In this document: positions 40,153 to 49,773 of the stretch, piece by piece
How the letters are laid out: each line of letters starts with the position of its first letter
Numbering within the stretch: position 1 is the stretch's first letter
Assembly (NCBI GenBank): GCA_002423895.1
Contig: DIOL01000012.1
Coordinates: 10,488 to 60,644 of the forward strand
DNA: 50,157 nt
Reading direction: 5' to 3'
Source: Bacteroidales bacterium UBA5515
Lineage (GTDB): Bacteria; Bacteroidota; Bacteroidia; Bacteroidales; P3
Program-made: the position numbers and the translations under genes
Notes under the pieces: generated by a model
The model's database searches: none
What the model saw: the letters and a program-made list of their open reading frames with translations, nothing else
Told to the model about the DNA's origin: nothing

Positions 40153-41391
40153 TTAATTCCTATTGAAATAAAAATCCTGAAAATTTAGCTTGTATAAATA
40201 GTATTTCTTTATCTCCTTACTTAAAAATCTTTTGTCTAATTGATCGGAAGCATTTGAAATTTCTTTTACTTCCTGGTTCTTAAACAAAATATTTATGCTG
40301 TCATCCTTAAAACTATATGCCTTGTTTTTCAATTCTTCTGTTAAAACAAAATAAGATTTGATTTCTTCTTTTGAAAGTTTATTGACATTGGTCATTTGCC
40401 TTACAACATTATCAATATCTTTCTCTGAAAAGGGTTTATCTTGAATTTGCATCTTTCCCAAATGACGATTCATCAATGATTTTGAAAGATAAGAAAGAAT
40501 AAAGTCTTCATTCATTGACCAAACCTTAATTGCATTCCAAATTTCTGAATCATCAATCATTGTGAAATAATCAATTGCTTTGGAGTCTTTAAGAGTTCTT
40601 GTTCCATTTTCAATAAAATATGCCAAATAAGGAGATATATTTTTTGTTAAGTCAATTCCTTTTTCCTGAATTTCTCTTGCTCTTTTTATTATTGTTTTAA
40701 CAAGTATATCTGCTGAAACAACTGCCTTATGCATATAAACTTGCCAATACATCAACCGTCTTGAAATAATAAACTTTTCAATAGAATAAATACCCTTTTG
40801 CTCAACAACCAATTCATCATCCTTAACGGATAGCATCTTTATAATTCTTTCAGTTCCTATAACTCCTTCCGAAACTCCAGTAAAGAAACTGTCTCTTGTT
40901 AAATAATCCAATCTATCTGTGTCAAGTTGAGAAGAAACCAGTTGATGAAGAAAATGTTTTGAATATTTGTTTGAGAAAATATCTATTGCCATTTGAGAAA
41001 CTCCTATTCTTTTCATCAGCTCCAAAGAAACCTCTTCGTGCACTTCTTCAAAAAAGAAATGTTCCAGACAATGAGAAAATGGACTATGACCAATATCATG
41101 CAAAAGAATGGCAGTTAAGGAAGCTTCAATTTCTCCATCTGTTATTATCTGTCCTTTTTGCTTTAAAACCTCCAAAGCCTGATTCATCAAAAACATTGCC
41201 CCCAAAGAATGAGAGAATCGAGTATGTTGAGCTCCTGGATAAACCAAATCACTAAGTCCAAGCTGCTTAATTCTTCTCAAACGTTGAAGATAGGGATGCT
41301 CAATCAAATCAAAAATACTTCCAAGTGGTATATTGATAAATCCATAAACAGGATCATTAATAATCTTCTTCCTATTGACAAAATCGTTCAT
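40153..41391 (-). CDS. HD-domain phosphohydrolase (dNTPase-like)
   Basis: A 412-residue HD superfamily protein. The first metal-binding region has QHTRFSHSLGAM (about 55-66) and the HD motif LLHDIGHSPFSHCLEH (about 97-112); further His and Asp are in the helix with DTDRLDYLTRD (about 157-167), typical of SAMHD1/dGTPase-like enzymes. It is expected to remove phosphates from a nucleotide or a related substrate in the cytoplasm. TAATTTTG on the minus strand (complement of 41396-41403) ends just 5 bp before the ATG, so this transcript is also likely to be leaderless. Confidence 0.87.
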   Translation of the reverse strand: MNDFVNRKKIINDPVYGFINIPLGSIFDLIEHPYLQRLRRIKQLGLSDLVYPGAQHTRFSHSLGAMFLMNQALEVLKQKGQIITDGEIEASLTAILLHDIGHSPFSHCLEHFFFEEVHEEVSLELMKRIGVSQMAIDIFSNKYSKHFLHQLVSSQLDTDRLDYLTRDSFFTGVSEGVIGTERIIKMLSVKDDELVVEQKGIYSIEKFIISRRLMYWQVYMHKAVVSADILVKTIIKRAREIQEKGIDLTKNISPYLAYFIENGTRTLKDSKAIDYFTMIDDSEIWNAIKVWSMNEDFILSYLSKSLMNRHLGKMQIQDKPFSEKDIDNVVRQMTNVNKLSKEEIKSYFVLTEELKNKAYSFKDDSINILFKNQEVKEISNASDQLDKRFLSKEIKKYYLYKLNFQDFYFNRN

Positions 41392-41540
41392 AATGCAAAA
41401 TTACATTATTATTTCAAAAAAACTCCATAATTGATTTTTACCTGAATTTTATCATTAGTTTATCAATGAAAACTACGCATAAATTTTTCTTTACTTTATA
41501 AAAGTGTATCAAACCCTTATTATACTTTAATAATATCAAG

Positions 41541-41643
41541 TATAAATTTGATAACGTACGACCATAACATTGCTAAGGTACGACCTTAATTGATTAAGGT
41601 ACGACCATAATAATAATAAGGTCGTACCTTATCAAATTTATTC
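41541..41643 (+). repeat. GGTACGACC cluster with flanking inverted arms
   Basis: Three direct copies of (G)GTACGACC start at 41556, 41578 and 41599 (22 and 21 bp apart) and one inverted copy GGTCGTACC lies at 41620-41628. The outermost left copy is preceded by ATAAATTTGATAA and the inverted copy is followed by TTATCAAATTTAT, so the whole forms a 22-bp imperfect inverted repeat with two more units in the loop. It lies in a 435-bp intergenic stretch between the HD gene and dprA. It resembles the three-palindrome elements in spacing but not in sequence. Confidence 0.8.
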
Positions 41644-41826
41644 CTCGTTTTAATAAATTTATTCTTGATATAAATATTCTTTTCCCTTATTTAAAGAAAA
41701 ATTAATAAGACATAAATTCTTAGATAGTATATCTTATAAATACTTATTAGTGCAGAATTAAAATCTCTAATTCTTTATCTGAGTTCAAAATAAATTATTA
41801 TTTTTGTGAAATAGAAAACTATAGAT

Positions 41827-42921
41827 ATGGCTACAATTTACGATATAGCATTTGCAAACATTCCTGGAGTTGGACCTTCAACAGCTAAGGAGATAATGAA
41901 CGTTTATTCTTCAACTGAGGAATTCTTTAGCGAGAGTCGTTCAAATTTGGAGAAGATATTTAAAACAAGAACAAAAACCATTGATGCTATTGTCAATAAA
42001 ACAATGTTTGACAAATGCGAGAAGGAATTACTTTTTATGGAGAAGTATAATATTAAATGCCTTTTCTTTAAAGATGAAGAGTATCCTAATCGTCTTTTGC
42101 AAATTCCCGATAATCCTATATGCATTTACTATCAAGGCAATGAAGACCTCAACCTTGGAAAAATGGTTGGAGTGGTTGGAACTCGCAATGCTACACAATA
42201 TGGGAAAGACCTTACAGAAAAAATTGTACAAGAGTTAAAAGAATATGGTGTTGGAATTGTTAGTGGCTTGGCTTATGGAATTGATTCGGTTTCTCATAGA
42301 GTTAGTCTTAAGGAAGGTATTCCTACATTTGCAGTTTTGGGACATGGACTTGATATGATTTATCCTAAAGAAAATTTTGACATGGCTATTGAAATGACAA
42401 AGCAGGGTGGTTTGATTACAGAGTTTATGACTGGAACAAAACCTGAAAGTTTTCATTTTCCAAAACGAAACAGAATAATTGCTGGTTTGTGTGATTGTGT
42501 TATTGTTATTGAAGCTGCAAAGAAAAGCGGTTCTTTGGTTACGGCTGATTTGGCAAATCAATACGATAGAGAAGTTTTTGCTTTGCCAGGAAGAGTTAAT
42601 GATGAATTTAGTCTTGGCTGCAATTATTTAATTAGCAGTCAAAGAGCCAATATCTTGCATTCCATTGATGATATTGTAAAGATAATGAATTGGGATGTTG
42701 CCAAAGAAACTCAAACTAAGAAAAAACCTAAGAAACCTACTCACTTAAATAAAGATGAAAGCATTATTTATGATATTATTGATTGTAAAGAAGAAATAAA
42801 TATTGACGACCTTTCAATAGAATGCAAACTGAATACTTCTGTTTTGGCTTCTTGTTTGTTGAATCTTGAACTTGAAGGAATAATTCGCTGTTTACCCAAA
42901 AAGACATATAAAATATGCTAA
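41827..42921 (+). CDS. dprA: DNA-processing protein DprA
   Basis: A 364-residue RecA loader of natural transformation. An N-terminal helix-hairpin-helix-like region (FANIPGVGPSTAKEI, 9-23) is followed by the Rossmann domain with VGVVGTRNATQYG (about 113-125), IVSGLAYGIDSVSHR (about 147-161), AVLGHGLDMIYPKEN, RNRIIAGLCD and EAAKKSGSLVTA, and a winged-helix C-terminus (about 305-364). It binds single-stranded DNA taken up by the cell. TATTTTTG at 41799-41806 lies 20 bp before the start and is a probable -7 element. Confidence 0.93.
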   Translation: MATIYDIAFANIPGVGPSTAKEIMNVYSSTEEFFSESRSNLEKIFKTRTKTIDAIVNKTMFDKCEKELLFMEKYNIKCLFFKDEEYPNRLLQIPDNPICIYYQGNEDLNLGKMVGVVGTRNATQYGKDLTEKIVQELKEYGVGIVSGLAYGIDSVSHRVSLKEGIPTFAVLGHGLDMIYPKENFDMAIEMTKQGGLITEFMTGTKPESFHFPKRNRIIAGLCDCVIVIEAAKKSGSLVTADLANQYDREVFALPGRVNDEFSLGCNYLISSQRANILHSIDDIVKIMNWDVAKETQTKKKPKKPTHLNKDESIIYDIIDCKEEINIDDLSIECKLNTSVLASCLLNLELEGIIRCLPKKTYKIC

Positions 42922-42925
42922 AAAT

Positions 42926-42959
42926 AAATCCTTGTTTTATTTGACTAAAACAAGGATTT
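42926..42959. terminator. Bidirectional terminator between dprA and gpsA
   Basis: AAATCCTTGTTTTA (42926-42939) and TAAAACAAGGATTT (42946-42959) form a perfect 14-bp stem with a 6-base loop between convergent genes. It can serve both. Confidence 0.8.
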
Positions 42960-42999
42960 AATAATTTAAAACTTTATTCTATTTTATTAGTATAAAGTT

Positions 43000-43989
43000 C
43001 TATTGAAAGTTTTCTGAAAGCAAGTCAAATTCTTTTTTTGCAGAAGAAGCCTTATAGAGTATTCTGTAAACTGCATCTGCAATAGGAATTTCTGCTTTAT
43101 ATTTTTTGTTTAAATCATGAATACATTTAGCAGCGTAATATCCTTCGGCAACCATTTTCATCTCCAGTTGAGCTGAATTGACTGAATATCCAAATCCTAT
43201 CATTTGTCCAAAAGTACGGTTGCGTGAGTGTTGAGAATAGCAAGTTACTAAAAGGTCTCCAAGATAGGCAAGATTATTAATGTTTCTTCCATCCAAAGGA
43301 GAGCAAAGAGAAAGGAAATTCTCCATTTCTTGCAATCCATTTGAAACAACAACACTTATAAAATTGTCTCCAAAACCTAATCCCTTGCATATTCCAACAG
43401 ATAGGGCGTAAATGTTTTTCATTATACCAACATATTCAATTCCTTCAATATCATTAGAAATTGTTGTTTTCACATAACGACATTGAAAGCTATCGGCAAT
43501 ATGTTTTGCCAGTAGAGAGTTGTGAGATCCAACAGTAAGGTAGGTTAAGTTTTCCTTAGCAATTTCTTCTGCATGGGAAGGTCCACTGATTACTGCCTGG
43601 TTAGCATAAGAAACATCAAATTTGTCTCTCATAAATTCTGCAACAATTTGATTTGTTTCTGGAACAATTCCTTTGGTTGCAGATATCACATTTTTGTTAT
43701 TGAAATCTTCAGCACTCAGCCCTTCCAAAGAACGAGCAAAGAAAGCAGAAGGAATGACAAAGAGAAGATTATCTGCCTTTGAGATAACCTTCTTTATGTC
43801 ATTAGAAATTTTTATTTTACTTGTATTAAGTTCACATTGGCTAAGGTAAAGTGGGTTATGATTATGTTTTTTTAATCCATCAACAATTTCCTTTTCTCTA
43901 ACCCACCAATAAACTTCTTGATGAGTTTCTGTTGCTATCTTAACAATTGCTGTTGCCCAACTACCACTTCCAAATATTGCAATCTTCAT
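43000..43989 (-). CDS. gpsA: NAD(P)-dependent glycerol-3-phosphate dehydrogenase
   Basis: A 329-residue enzyme that reduces dihydroxyacetone phosphate to sn-glycerol-3-phosphate for membrane lipid synthesis. Rossmann motif IAIFGSGSWATA (3-14), substrate region VISATKGIVPETNQ, the catalytic segment KNIYALSVGICKGLGFGDN with the conserved Lys, and the end motif NLAYLGDLLVTC and SRNRTFG are all seen. It is the second gene after the M49-like peptidase (gap 11 bp), so transcribed with it; the two functions are not obviously related. Confidence 0.92.
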   Translation of the reverse strand: MKIAIFGSGSWATAIVKIATETHQEVYWWVREKEIVDGLKKHNHNPLYLSQCELNTSKIKISNDIKKVISKADNLLFVIPSAFFARSLEGLSAEDFNNKNVISATKGIVPETNQIVAEFMRDKFDVSYANQAVISGPSHAEEIAKENLTYLTVGSHNSLLAKHIADSFQCRYVKTTISNDIEGIEYVGIMKNIYALSVGICKGLGFGDNFISVVVSNGLQEMENFLSLCSPLDGRNINNLAYLGDLLVTCYSQHSRNRTFGQMIGFGYSVNSAQLEMKMVAEGYYAAKCIHDLNKKYKAEIPIADAVYRILYKASSAKKEFDLLSENFQ

Positions 43990-44000
43990 TACCTATTTTT

Positions 44001-45635
44001 TTATAATCCTAAAACTGATTTTCCTTGTTCAAAACGAATATCCTTTGGAATTTTTGCAGAATTGATTTTATCTAAATCCTTTTGAAGTTCTGGTTTAATA
44101 ACACCATTTTTATCATTATATTCAGTTGCAAATTTAATGTCTCCTTCTCCTTCAACCTTAATAATAAGTGCTGCCCAACTTTCCATTGCTTTCTTAGCTT
44201 TTGCAAAATCAATTACATATTTTCCGTCTTTGTTTTTTGAGAAAGCTCCATTGTCTTGAAAATAGTTAAAGCACATCATATTTGCTTTTCCATGAGCTGA
44301 AGCAGCTCCAAAACGAACTGAACGAAGAATTCCTGCAATGAAAGTTGCAAGTGCATCTTCTTGAGTTATATTAGTTATTTGTTTCTTTTCAATAAGTGAG
44401 GTAACCATGTAAAGTCCTAAAATGTCTGCTTTTGCTTCTTCCCAACCAGAGTATTGATTACCTAAAGCTTTTCTAACAGATCCTTTTCCGTTTATAGTAT
44501 TTTTTATTCCTAAACCATGAGAAACTTCGTGGAAAGTAACATTAGAGAAGAAAGCATCAAATTTAATATTCTTTAATTGGTCTTTAACCATAATTTGTTC
44601 TGCAATTGGCATAAGGATTTTATCGAATTTTGCCTTCATAGCATTCTTTAATTGAAGACGTCTTGCTCCTTTTTTTAGTTGAACTCTTTCGTCATTAGGA
44701 AGATTAATTGCAATTGTTTTACTACCTGAGTTACAATCTCCACCATAGAAGATAACATCATAAACATTCAAATCAGAATCAGTTCCAGGTATTTCTTTCT
44801 TAAATTTTGCTTCAACTGGAAGTTCTTTTTGAAGTTGAGGAAGCATTGATGTAAATTTAGCTAAGTCATTGCTCCATTTTTCATCCTTTACTAAAATGAA
44901 TGCTTCGTAAGCTGCTTTTGAACCAAAACGACGATCTTCATAATTTTCAATTGGACCACAAACAAAATCAAGTTTTGATTTCTTCATATCCATCCAAGCC
45001 ATATCTGATGCAAAGTAGTCATCTGTTTGGAATGCTTTCTTTCTTTCAACTAAATATTTTTTCAAACCTTCATCTTCTGCCAATGTAATAGCTTTTTCCA
45101 ATAACTTATCTACCTTTTGTAATTCTTCTTTATATTCTTCTCTATACCATTTAACAACCAATTTTCCATCTTTATCACGACGGATAACAGTATAAAGATT
45201 ATCTTTATTCTTATCTTTTAAAGTATTATATTCTTCATCAGTCATATCAACTGGATAGAAATTTGCTCCAAGAGGTTTTTCTCCAAATCCTGCAACAAAA
45301 GGCTTCATATTGTTTAGTCTTTCCCAAGGACCATAATTAATCATTGCAAATTCTCTTGCTGCTTTATCGCTTATGGTGTCCATATCTGTTTTGTTTCCAT
45401 AGGCTTGTTTCCAGAATAAATCATCCATAATTTGACCTATTTCAAGGAAAGTCTTAATTAATTCTTTTTCATTTTGGCTCAAATGCGAAAGGTCTGTAGT
45501 TAACCTTACTGATGCAAACTCATCAACTTTTTCTTGCATAGGACTTTTTGTTTCTTCTTTTGGGGTTTCTTTCTTTTGACAGCTTGCAAAGCCAATTAAT
45601 GCTACTGCAAGGCAAACATAAATTATTTTTTTCAT
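44001..45635 (-). CDS. M49-like (dipeptidyl-peptidase III) zinc peptidase lipoprotein
   Basis: A 544-residue protein with a lipoprotein signal (AVALIGFASC, Cys20). The zinc-binding motif is a five-residue HEVSH (about 370) in place of the usual HExxGH of this family, with the third ligand Glu in WEEAKADILGLY (about 399). The rest follows the M49 layout: helical domain first (about 30-240), then the catalytic section with INLPNDERVQLKKGARR. It probably cuts short oligopeptides in the periplasm or at the surface. It heads an operon with gpsA. Confidence 0.8.
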   Translation of the reverse strand: MKKIIYVCLAVALIGFASCQKKETPKEETKSPMQEKVDEFASVRLTTDLSHLSQNEKELIKTFLEIGQIMDDLFWKQAYGNKTDMDTISDKAAREFAMINYGPWERLNNMKPFVAGFGEKPLGANFYPVDMTDEEYNTLKDKNKDNLYTVIRRDKDGKLVVKWYREEYKEELQKVDKLLEKAITLAEDEGLKKYLVERKKAFQTDDYFASDMAWMDMKKSKLDFVCGPIENYEDRRFGSKAAYEAFILVKDEKWSNDLAKFTSMLPQLQKELPVEAKFKKEIPGTDSDLNVYDVIFYGGDCNSGSKTIAINLPNDERVQLKKGARRLQLKNAMKAKFDKILMPIAEQIMVKDQLKNIKFDAFFSNVTFHEVSHGLGIKNTINGKGSVRKALGNQYSGWEEAKADILGLYMVTSLIEKKQITNITQEDALATFIAGILRSVRFGAASAHGKANMMCFNYFQDNGAFSKNKDGKYVIDFAKAKKAMESWAALIIKVEGEGDIKFATEYNDKNGVIKPELQKDLDKINSAKIPKDIRFEQGKSVLGL

Positions 45636-45768
45636 TTTATTTGTTTGTTTAATATGTTTTCAAGTTGCGAAGATATAAACTTTTTCTCAGATGTAAAAAG
45701 TTTTGAGTTTTACTTGCCAACATTCTCCTTCGTTTTTAAAACTGTTTATTTGATTAAAGGGAAATAAA

Positions 45769-45797
45769 AAAAGGCTTATGTTAAACACAAGCCTTTT
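45769..45797 (-). terminator. Terminator of the secreted-protein operon
   Basis: On the minus strand AAAAGGCTTGTG and CATAAGCCTTTT pair in a 12-bp stem with one G-U, followed by TTTATTT. It lies 23 bp after the Omp28-type gene. Confidence 0.75.
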
Positions 45798-45819
45798 CCA
45801 ATTTTATGTTATGAAAGTA

Positions 45820-47562
45820 TTATCTGTTAATAGTAATCTTTTTAGTTACCACTCCATTTTCTGAAGCAACCTTAACAAAATACATTCCATTATTTAGATT
45901 AGATGTATTAAGTTCAATTGTGTTTTGTCCAGCTTTCATTGATTTTGTTCCCAAATCAATTACATTTCTTCCCATTAAGTCAACAACCTTAATAGTTGCA
46001 ACTGAATTTTGAGATAAATTAATATCTAATGTTGCATTATCTTTAGCTGGGTTAGGATAAATTGTCATTGAAACATCGTTTAAAGAAACTTCTTCTAATC
46101 CAATATAGTCACCATAACCTATTTTTCTTACATCACTTGCTCCAAATTTACCATCAGAAACAACTATTGTATCTCCTTGACCATCTAAAATATAATATCC
46201 TCCAACTCCATATCCAGAGTTAATTCCATCTCCATATTGATCATTAATTGTAAATGTGTAACAATCGTTTTCTGTTATTGTTAAATCAACAACTTTCAAT
46301 CTGTCTGTTTGAGCATCTGTATATGGTCCTCCTGATTTTACAACTGTTCCTGATGAATTTTTAATATTCCAAGTTGTTTCAGTTCCATAATTATCTAAAG
46401 TAAGATAAAGAGTTAATCCATTACGAGCAGGTGCTGGTTTTTTGAAAGTTGTAATTTCTCTAAGGTCTGTTGGGATTCCATTTATTGAACGGATTAAAAC
46501 GTCAACTTCATTTTGAATACCATTTTGTAGTTCTAAAACAGGTAGATTTGGAATATCAGCAGTTTGGAATGTAGCAATTTCTCCTTCCCAATTTGTTATA
46601 TTGCTTAATCCGAATACTCTTGTATCAATAACCATTGATTTAATTGTATCTTGACCAATGTTTCTAACTTTTAAAGTTTGTCCTACATATTTTGAACATC
46701 CTGAAAGGTCATTCAATTTGTAAGATTTAATTTCTGCTCCAAATTGATTTGCAATAATAAATGTTGGTTGACATAATGTACCAGTGTAAATAGTTTTATT
46801 ATCTTTTGCTACAAATGCAGCTATTTCAATGTTTTCAAATTCTAATGGCACATTTCTAATTGCATCTGGTAATGTATAAGTGTAGGTTTTAGTAAAGAAA
46901 GTTCCAGCAGGAATAACTCCTGAAGTTTCTACTGATAAAAGATCTCCCCATTGACCAGTTATAAGATGACGAAGCATATGCATATGTCGATATTGTGTTC
47001 CAACAACGTAGTCTGGATTCTTATCCATTCCTGATTGTGGTCCAATTACTTCATTTTGCAAAATTGCTACATTTAATTTATTTGTTGACGTTTCTGCATC
47101 TGCTGTATAATATACTTCAACTGTAACTGTAAGTAATCTTGTTTCTGCATCAATCTGAGCTCTTGCAGCAACATTAACTATTGATTGTTGAGCAAGAATA
47201 GGAGTAACTGCAGTAGGCCATGTAGTATAATTAACTGGTCCAGATCCACGATTTAATGTGCCATTTGGATAAGAAGCAATTGAATATTGGTTAGCAAGAG
47301 CATTACCCCATTCAGTTTTATAATCAGGATTATTTCCTGAAAAACCTCCTTGGTGAATATTAATAGCTACAATTCTTCCAGGATTAGCAGTCGAAATAGC
47401 ATTAACAATTTTATGTCCTGCTGGACACCACGTACAATTTGTTCCAGTGAACTCTTCAATAACAACATTCTTATTTGAAGGTTGTGTTGAAACAAATGTT
47501 GGCTGTGCCATTGTAACAATAGTTAGAAATAATCCAACTAAAGAAAGGATAATTTTTTTCAT
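45820..47562 (-). CDS. Omp28-domain secreted protein with T9SS sorting domain
   Basis: A 580-residue secreted protein. A signal peptide (LVGLFLTIVTMAQ) is followed by an Omp28/thioredoxin-like domain with VVIEEFTGTNCTWCPAGHKI (CxxC at about 43-46), a beta-rich middle, and a second beta module with GLTLYLTLDNYGTETTW. The C-terminal 75 residues are a type A T9SS sorting domain: YPNPAKDNATLDI, VVDLMGRNV, and GMYFVKVASENGVVTKKITI. It is carried across the outer membrane and anchored to the surface. It is last in the minus-strand operon of three. Confidence 0.85.
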   Translation of the reverse strand: MKKIILSLVGLFLTIVTMAQPTFVSTQPSNKNVVIEEFTGTNCTWCPAGHKIVNAISTANPGRIVAINIHQGGFSGNNPDYKTEWGNALANQYSIASYPNGTLNRGSGPVNYTTWPTAVTPILAQQSIVNVAARAQIDAETRLLTVTVEVYYTADAETSTNKLNVAILQNEVIGPQSGMDKNPDYVVGTQYRHMHMLRHLITGQWGDLLSVETSGVIPAGTFFTKTYTYTLPDAIRNVPLEFENIEIAAFVAKDNKTIYTGTLCQPTFIIANQFGAEIKSYKLNDLSGCSKYVGQTLKVRNIGQDTIKSMVIDTRVFGLSNITNWEGEIATFQTADIPNLPVLELQNGIQNEVDVLIRSINGIPTDLREITTFKKPAPARNGLTLYLTLDNYGTETTWNIKNSSGTVVKSGGPYTDAQTDRLKVVDLTITENDCYTFTINDQYGDGINSGYGVGGYYILDGQGDTIVVSDGKFGASDVRKIGYGDYIGLEEVSLNDVSMTIYPNPAKDNATLDINLSQNSVATIKVVDLMGRNVIDLGTKSMKAGQNTIELNTSNLNNGMYFVKVASENGVVTKKITINR

Positions 47563-47586
47563 GTTTATTATTTGTAATTATTAATT

Positions 47587-48813
47587 TTATTCTACTATAA
47601 GTTTCTTTATTTCTACTCCTTCTGAAGTGAAAATCTTAAATAAATATGTCCCTTTACTTAAAGAACTAATATTAATATTAGCTTCCTTATTAACAATATT
47701 ATATACTAAAACTTTTAATCCAACTATACTATATATTTCCACTTTATCAATAGTATTTATTGATTTAATAGTTACATTATCTTTTGCAGGATTAGGGTAA
47801 ACCTTAATTGTATTTTCACTATCTAAATTAGAAAACGTATTTTTTCTTTCAAAAGTTAATCCTTTTGCTTGTTGACTTACACAAATACTAATTATACTAC
47901 TGCAAATATTATTATTAGGAGTAGTAACAATATGCTCTACATAATAAGTTCCAGCAGCTGTAAATGTATAAGCATAACTAGAGGCTGATACAGTAGGGAT
48001 AATTGGAATATAATTTGCATCATAAATATTCCAAGTATGATTACCATAAGTATTTAAAGAAGTAAAAGAATATCTCTTAGGGTTTGGAGTATCTGCCGAT
48101 ACCTTAAAATCACAATTAAATTCTTCATACGTTATAGTTAATTCTGGCCATAATGTAGGGTCTGAATGATTACTTGAGGCAAATACAATCCCAGAATAAT
48201 TTTGAGATATTTGATTAGGAGTAATCATAAATCCCCAATTATTAGCATTATTACCTTTCATATAGTTTAGCATATTTATAAGTTCAGGATTCGAAGTTGA
48301 AGTAGAGTTTAAAGTATAATTATAGTTCCATTGGGAAGTCGCAGCAGGCATTGAAATATACCCTGTAGATGCTGTGCTTGGTTGTGTACTATATGTTACT
48401 GTATTTTCATCCCAAGATGATGTTATTCTTTCAATGTAGTAAGAGAAACTGCTTAATGTACTATTCCCAAGAGGAAAATTTGTACTATTTGGCACTCCAA
48501 ACAATTTAAGACTTGCACTTATTATTTTAGCGTTATTTGGGATTAAACTTAATTGATCAAATCTTAATAAAAATTGACTATTAATAGTCCCTTTTTTATA
48601 AAAAGTAGATGTAGTTGCCAATTCACTCATACTCCCAAAATTTACTCCGTTATATGGAGTTGGATTCACAGACCAATCTGTCTGAATCACTGCATCTGTA
48701 GCTTTAGTATTTAGATATTTGAATTTTACTGTTTTTTGCTGAGAAAATCCACTTATTGTTGTAGCAAAAATTACTACAAATAATATATATTTTATATATG
48801 TATATGCTTTCAT
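47587..48813 (-). CDS. DNRLRE-domain surface protein with T9SS sorting domain
   Basis: A 408-residue secreted protein. Signal peptide (ILFVVIFATTISGFS), then a DNRLRE-type domain (about 28-210: ATDAVIQTDW, QFLLRFDQLSLIPNNAKIISASLKLFG, SSWDENTVTYSTQP, GFMI), a PKD-like segment with two Cys (about 215-310), and a T9SS sorting domain at the end (KVYPNPAKDNVTI, EIYSIVGLKV, GTYLFKIFTSEGVEIKKLIV). DNRLRE domains are found on surface proteins and support adhesion or fibre formation. It is the middle gene of the operon (47 and 24 bp gaps). Confidence 0.85.
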   Translation of the reverse strand: MKAYTYIKYILFVVIFATTISGFSQQKTVKFKYLNTKATDAVIQTDWSVNPTPYNGVNFGSMSELATTSTFYKKGTINSQFLLRFDQLSLIPNNAKIISASLKLFGVPNSTNFPLGNSTLSSFSYYIERITSSWDENTVTYSTQPSTASTGYISMPAATSQWNYNYTLNSTSTSNPELINMLNYMKGNNANNWGFMITPNQISQNYSGIVFASSNHSDPTLWPELTITYEEFNCDFKVSADTPNPKRYSFTSLNTYGNHTWNIYDANYIPIIPTVSASSYAYTFTAAGTYYVEHIVTTPNNNICSSIISICVSQQAKGLTFERKNTFSNLDSENTIKVYPNPAKDNVTIKSINTIDKVEIYSIVGLKVLVYNIVNKEANINISSLSKGTYLFKIFTSEGVEIKKLIVE

Positions 48814-48860
48814 TTTATTATTGTTTTAAATTATTATTAAATACTTTTCTTATAAATAAT

Positions 48861-49736
48861 CTATTCTATGCAAATTGTCTCACACTTTGTAAATTCTCGT
48901 CCATCATAAATATGTGTTATTTTATGACAAATAGTATATGTACTAGAATAAGGGAATGTGTAGTTAAAGTTCATATTCGTTGATACAACAACTCCATCTA
49001 TCGTCCACTCATGAGACCATTGAGAAGAGCAAAAATATTGAGAAGAAAAGGTATAAGCATAAATATTTGAAGCTAAGTAAGTATAGCTAAAATCAGCAGT
49101 AGAATAAAACACAATCAAAGTTGGTCTAAATTTTTCTTCAGAAAAATCACTTGATTTAAAGAAAGTATTACGAGGAGAAGTTTCATTTTGTAATTTAATC
49201 ATGAATCCATTATTTTGGCTTGGATTGGCGTGCATATATTTTACCATTTGAAGTAAATTATTGGAATTATCCGAATAGTTCCAATTGAGTACAGAAGTTG
49301 ATGGTGTTACATTAACTCTATTTAATGTAGTTGTAGTTGGTTGATTTGACCATTGTACTGTCGATTCTGACCAAGGTTGAGTAATTCTTTCTATCCATAG
49401 TTCATTGGATAAACCATTATTTGGCCAACTATTTCCATTAGGAGTAATTGTACTTGTTCCATATCCATAAAGATAAAGCACAGCAGATTCTATTTGTGCA
49501 TTTGCAGGGATAGTATTTATATCTGCAAACTTAATTAATGAGCGAATAGTTCCCGTATTAGAGGAATTCATTACAAGCTCATCAACATTCCCAAAATTAG
49601 TGTAAGGGTTACTTGATTTAATAATTGCATCTATTCCGATTGTAGGGTCTGGTTGCATAAACTTGCTTGCCTGAGAGAATAGATTTGATGCACTAACAAA
49701 CGTCATTATTAGTGCTAATAATGTAATTTTCTTCAT
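48861..49736 (-). CDS. DNRLRE-domain secreted protein without T9SS sorting domain
   Basis: A 291-residue paralogue of the next gene. Signal peptide (LLALIMTFVSASNLFS), then the same DNRLRE-type domain (SLIKFADINTIPANAQIESAVLYLYG; WSESTVQWSNQP; GFMIKLQNETS) and the PKD-like segment with Cys (TICHKITHIYDGREFTKCETICIE), where it stops. The T9SS domain present in the paralogue is lacking, and only 47 bp follow before the next start, so a simple stop mutation in a longer ancestor is unlikely. It may be a partner that is retained in the periplasm or exported with the paralogue. It is first in the operon. Confidence 0.75.
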   Translation of the reverse strand: MKKITLLALIMTFVSASNLFSQASKFMQPDPTIGIDAIIKSSNPYTNFGNVDELVMNSSNTGTIRSLIKFADINTIPANAQIESAVLYLYGYGTSTITPNGNSWPNNGLSNELWIERITQPWSESTVQWSNQPTTTTLNRVNVTPSTSVLNWNYSDNSNNLLQMVKYMHANPSQNNGFMIKLQNETSPRNTFFKSSDFSEEKFRPTLIVFYSTADFSYTYLASNIYAYTFSSQYFCSSQWSHEWTIDGVVVSTNMNFNYTFPYSSTYTICHKITHIYDGREFTKCETICIE

Positions 49737-49773
49737 AGTGTTTTATTTTAAGTTAATACTAATTATTAATGTG

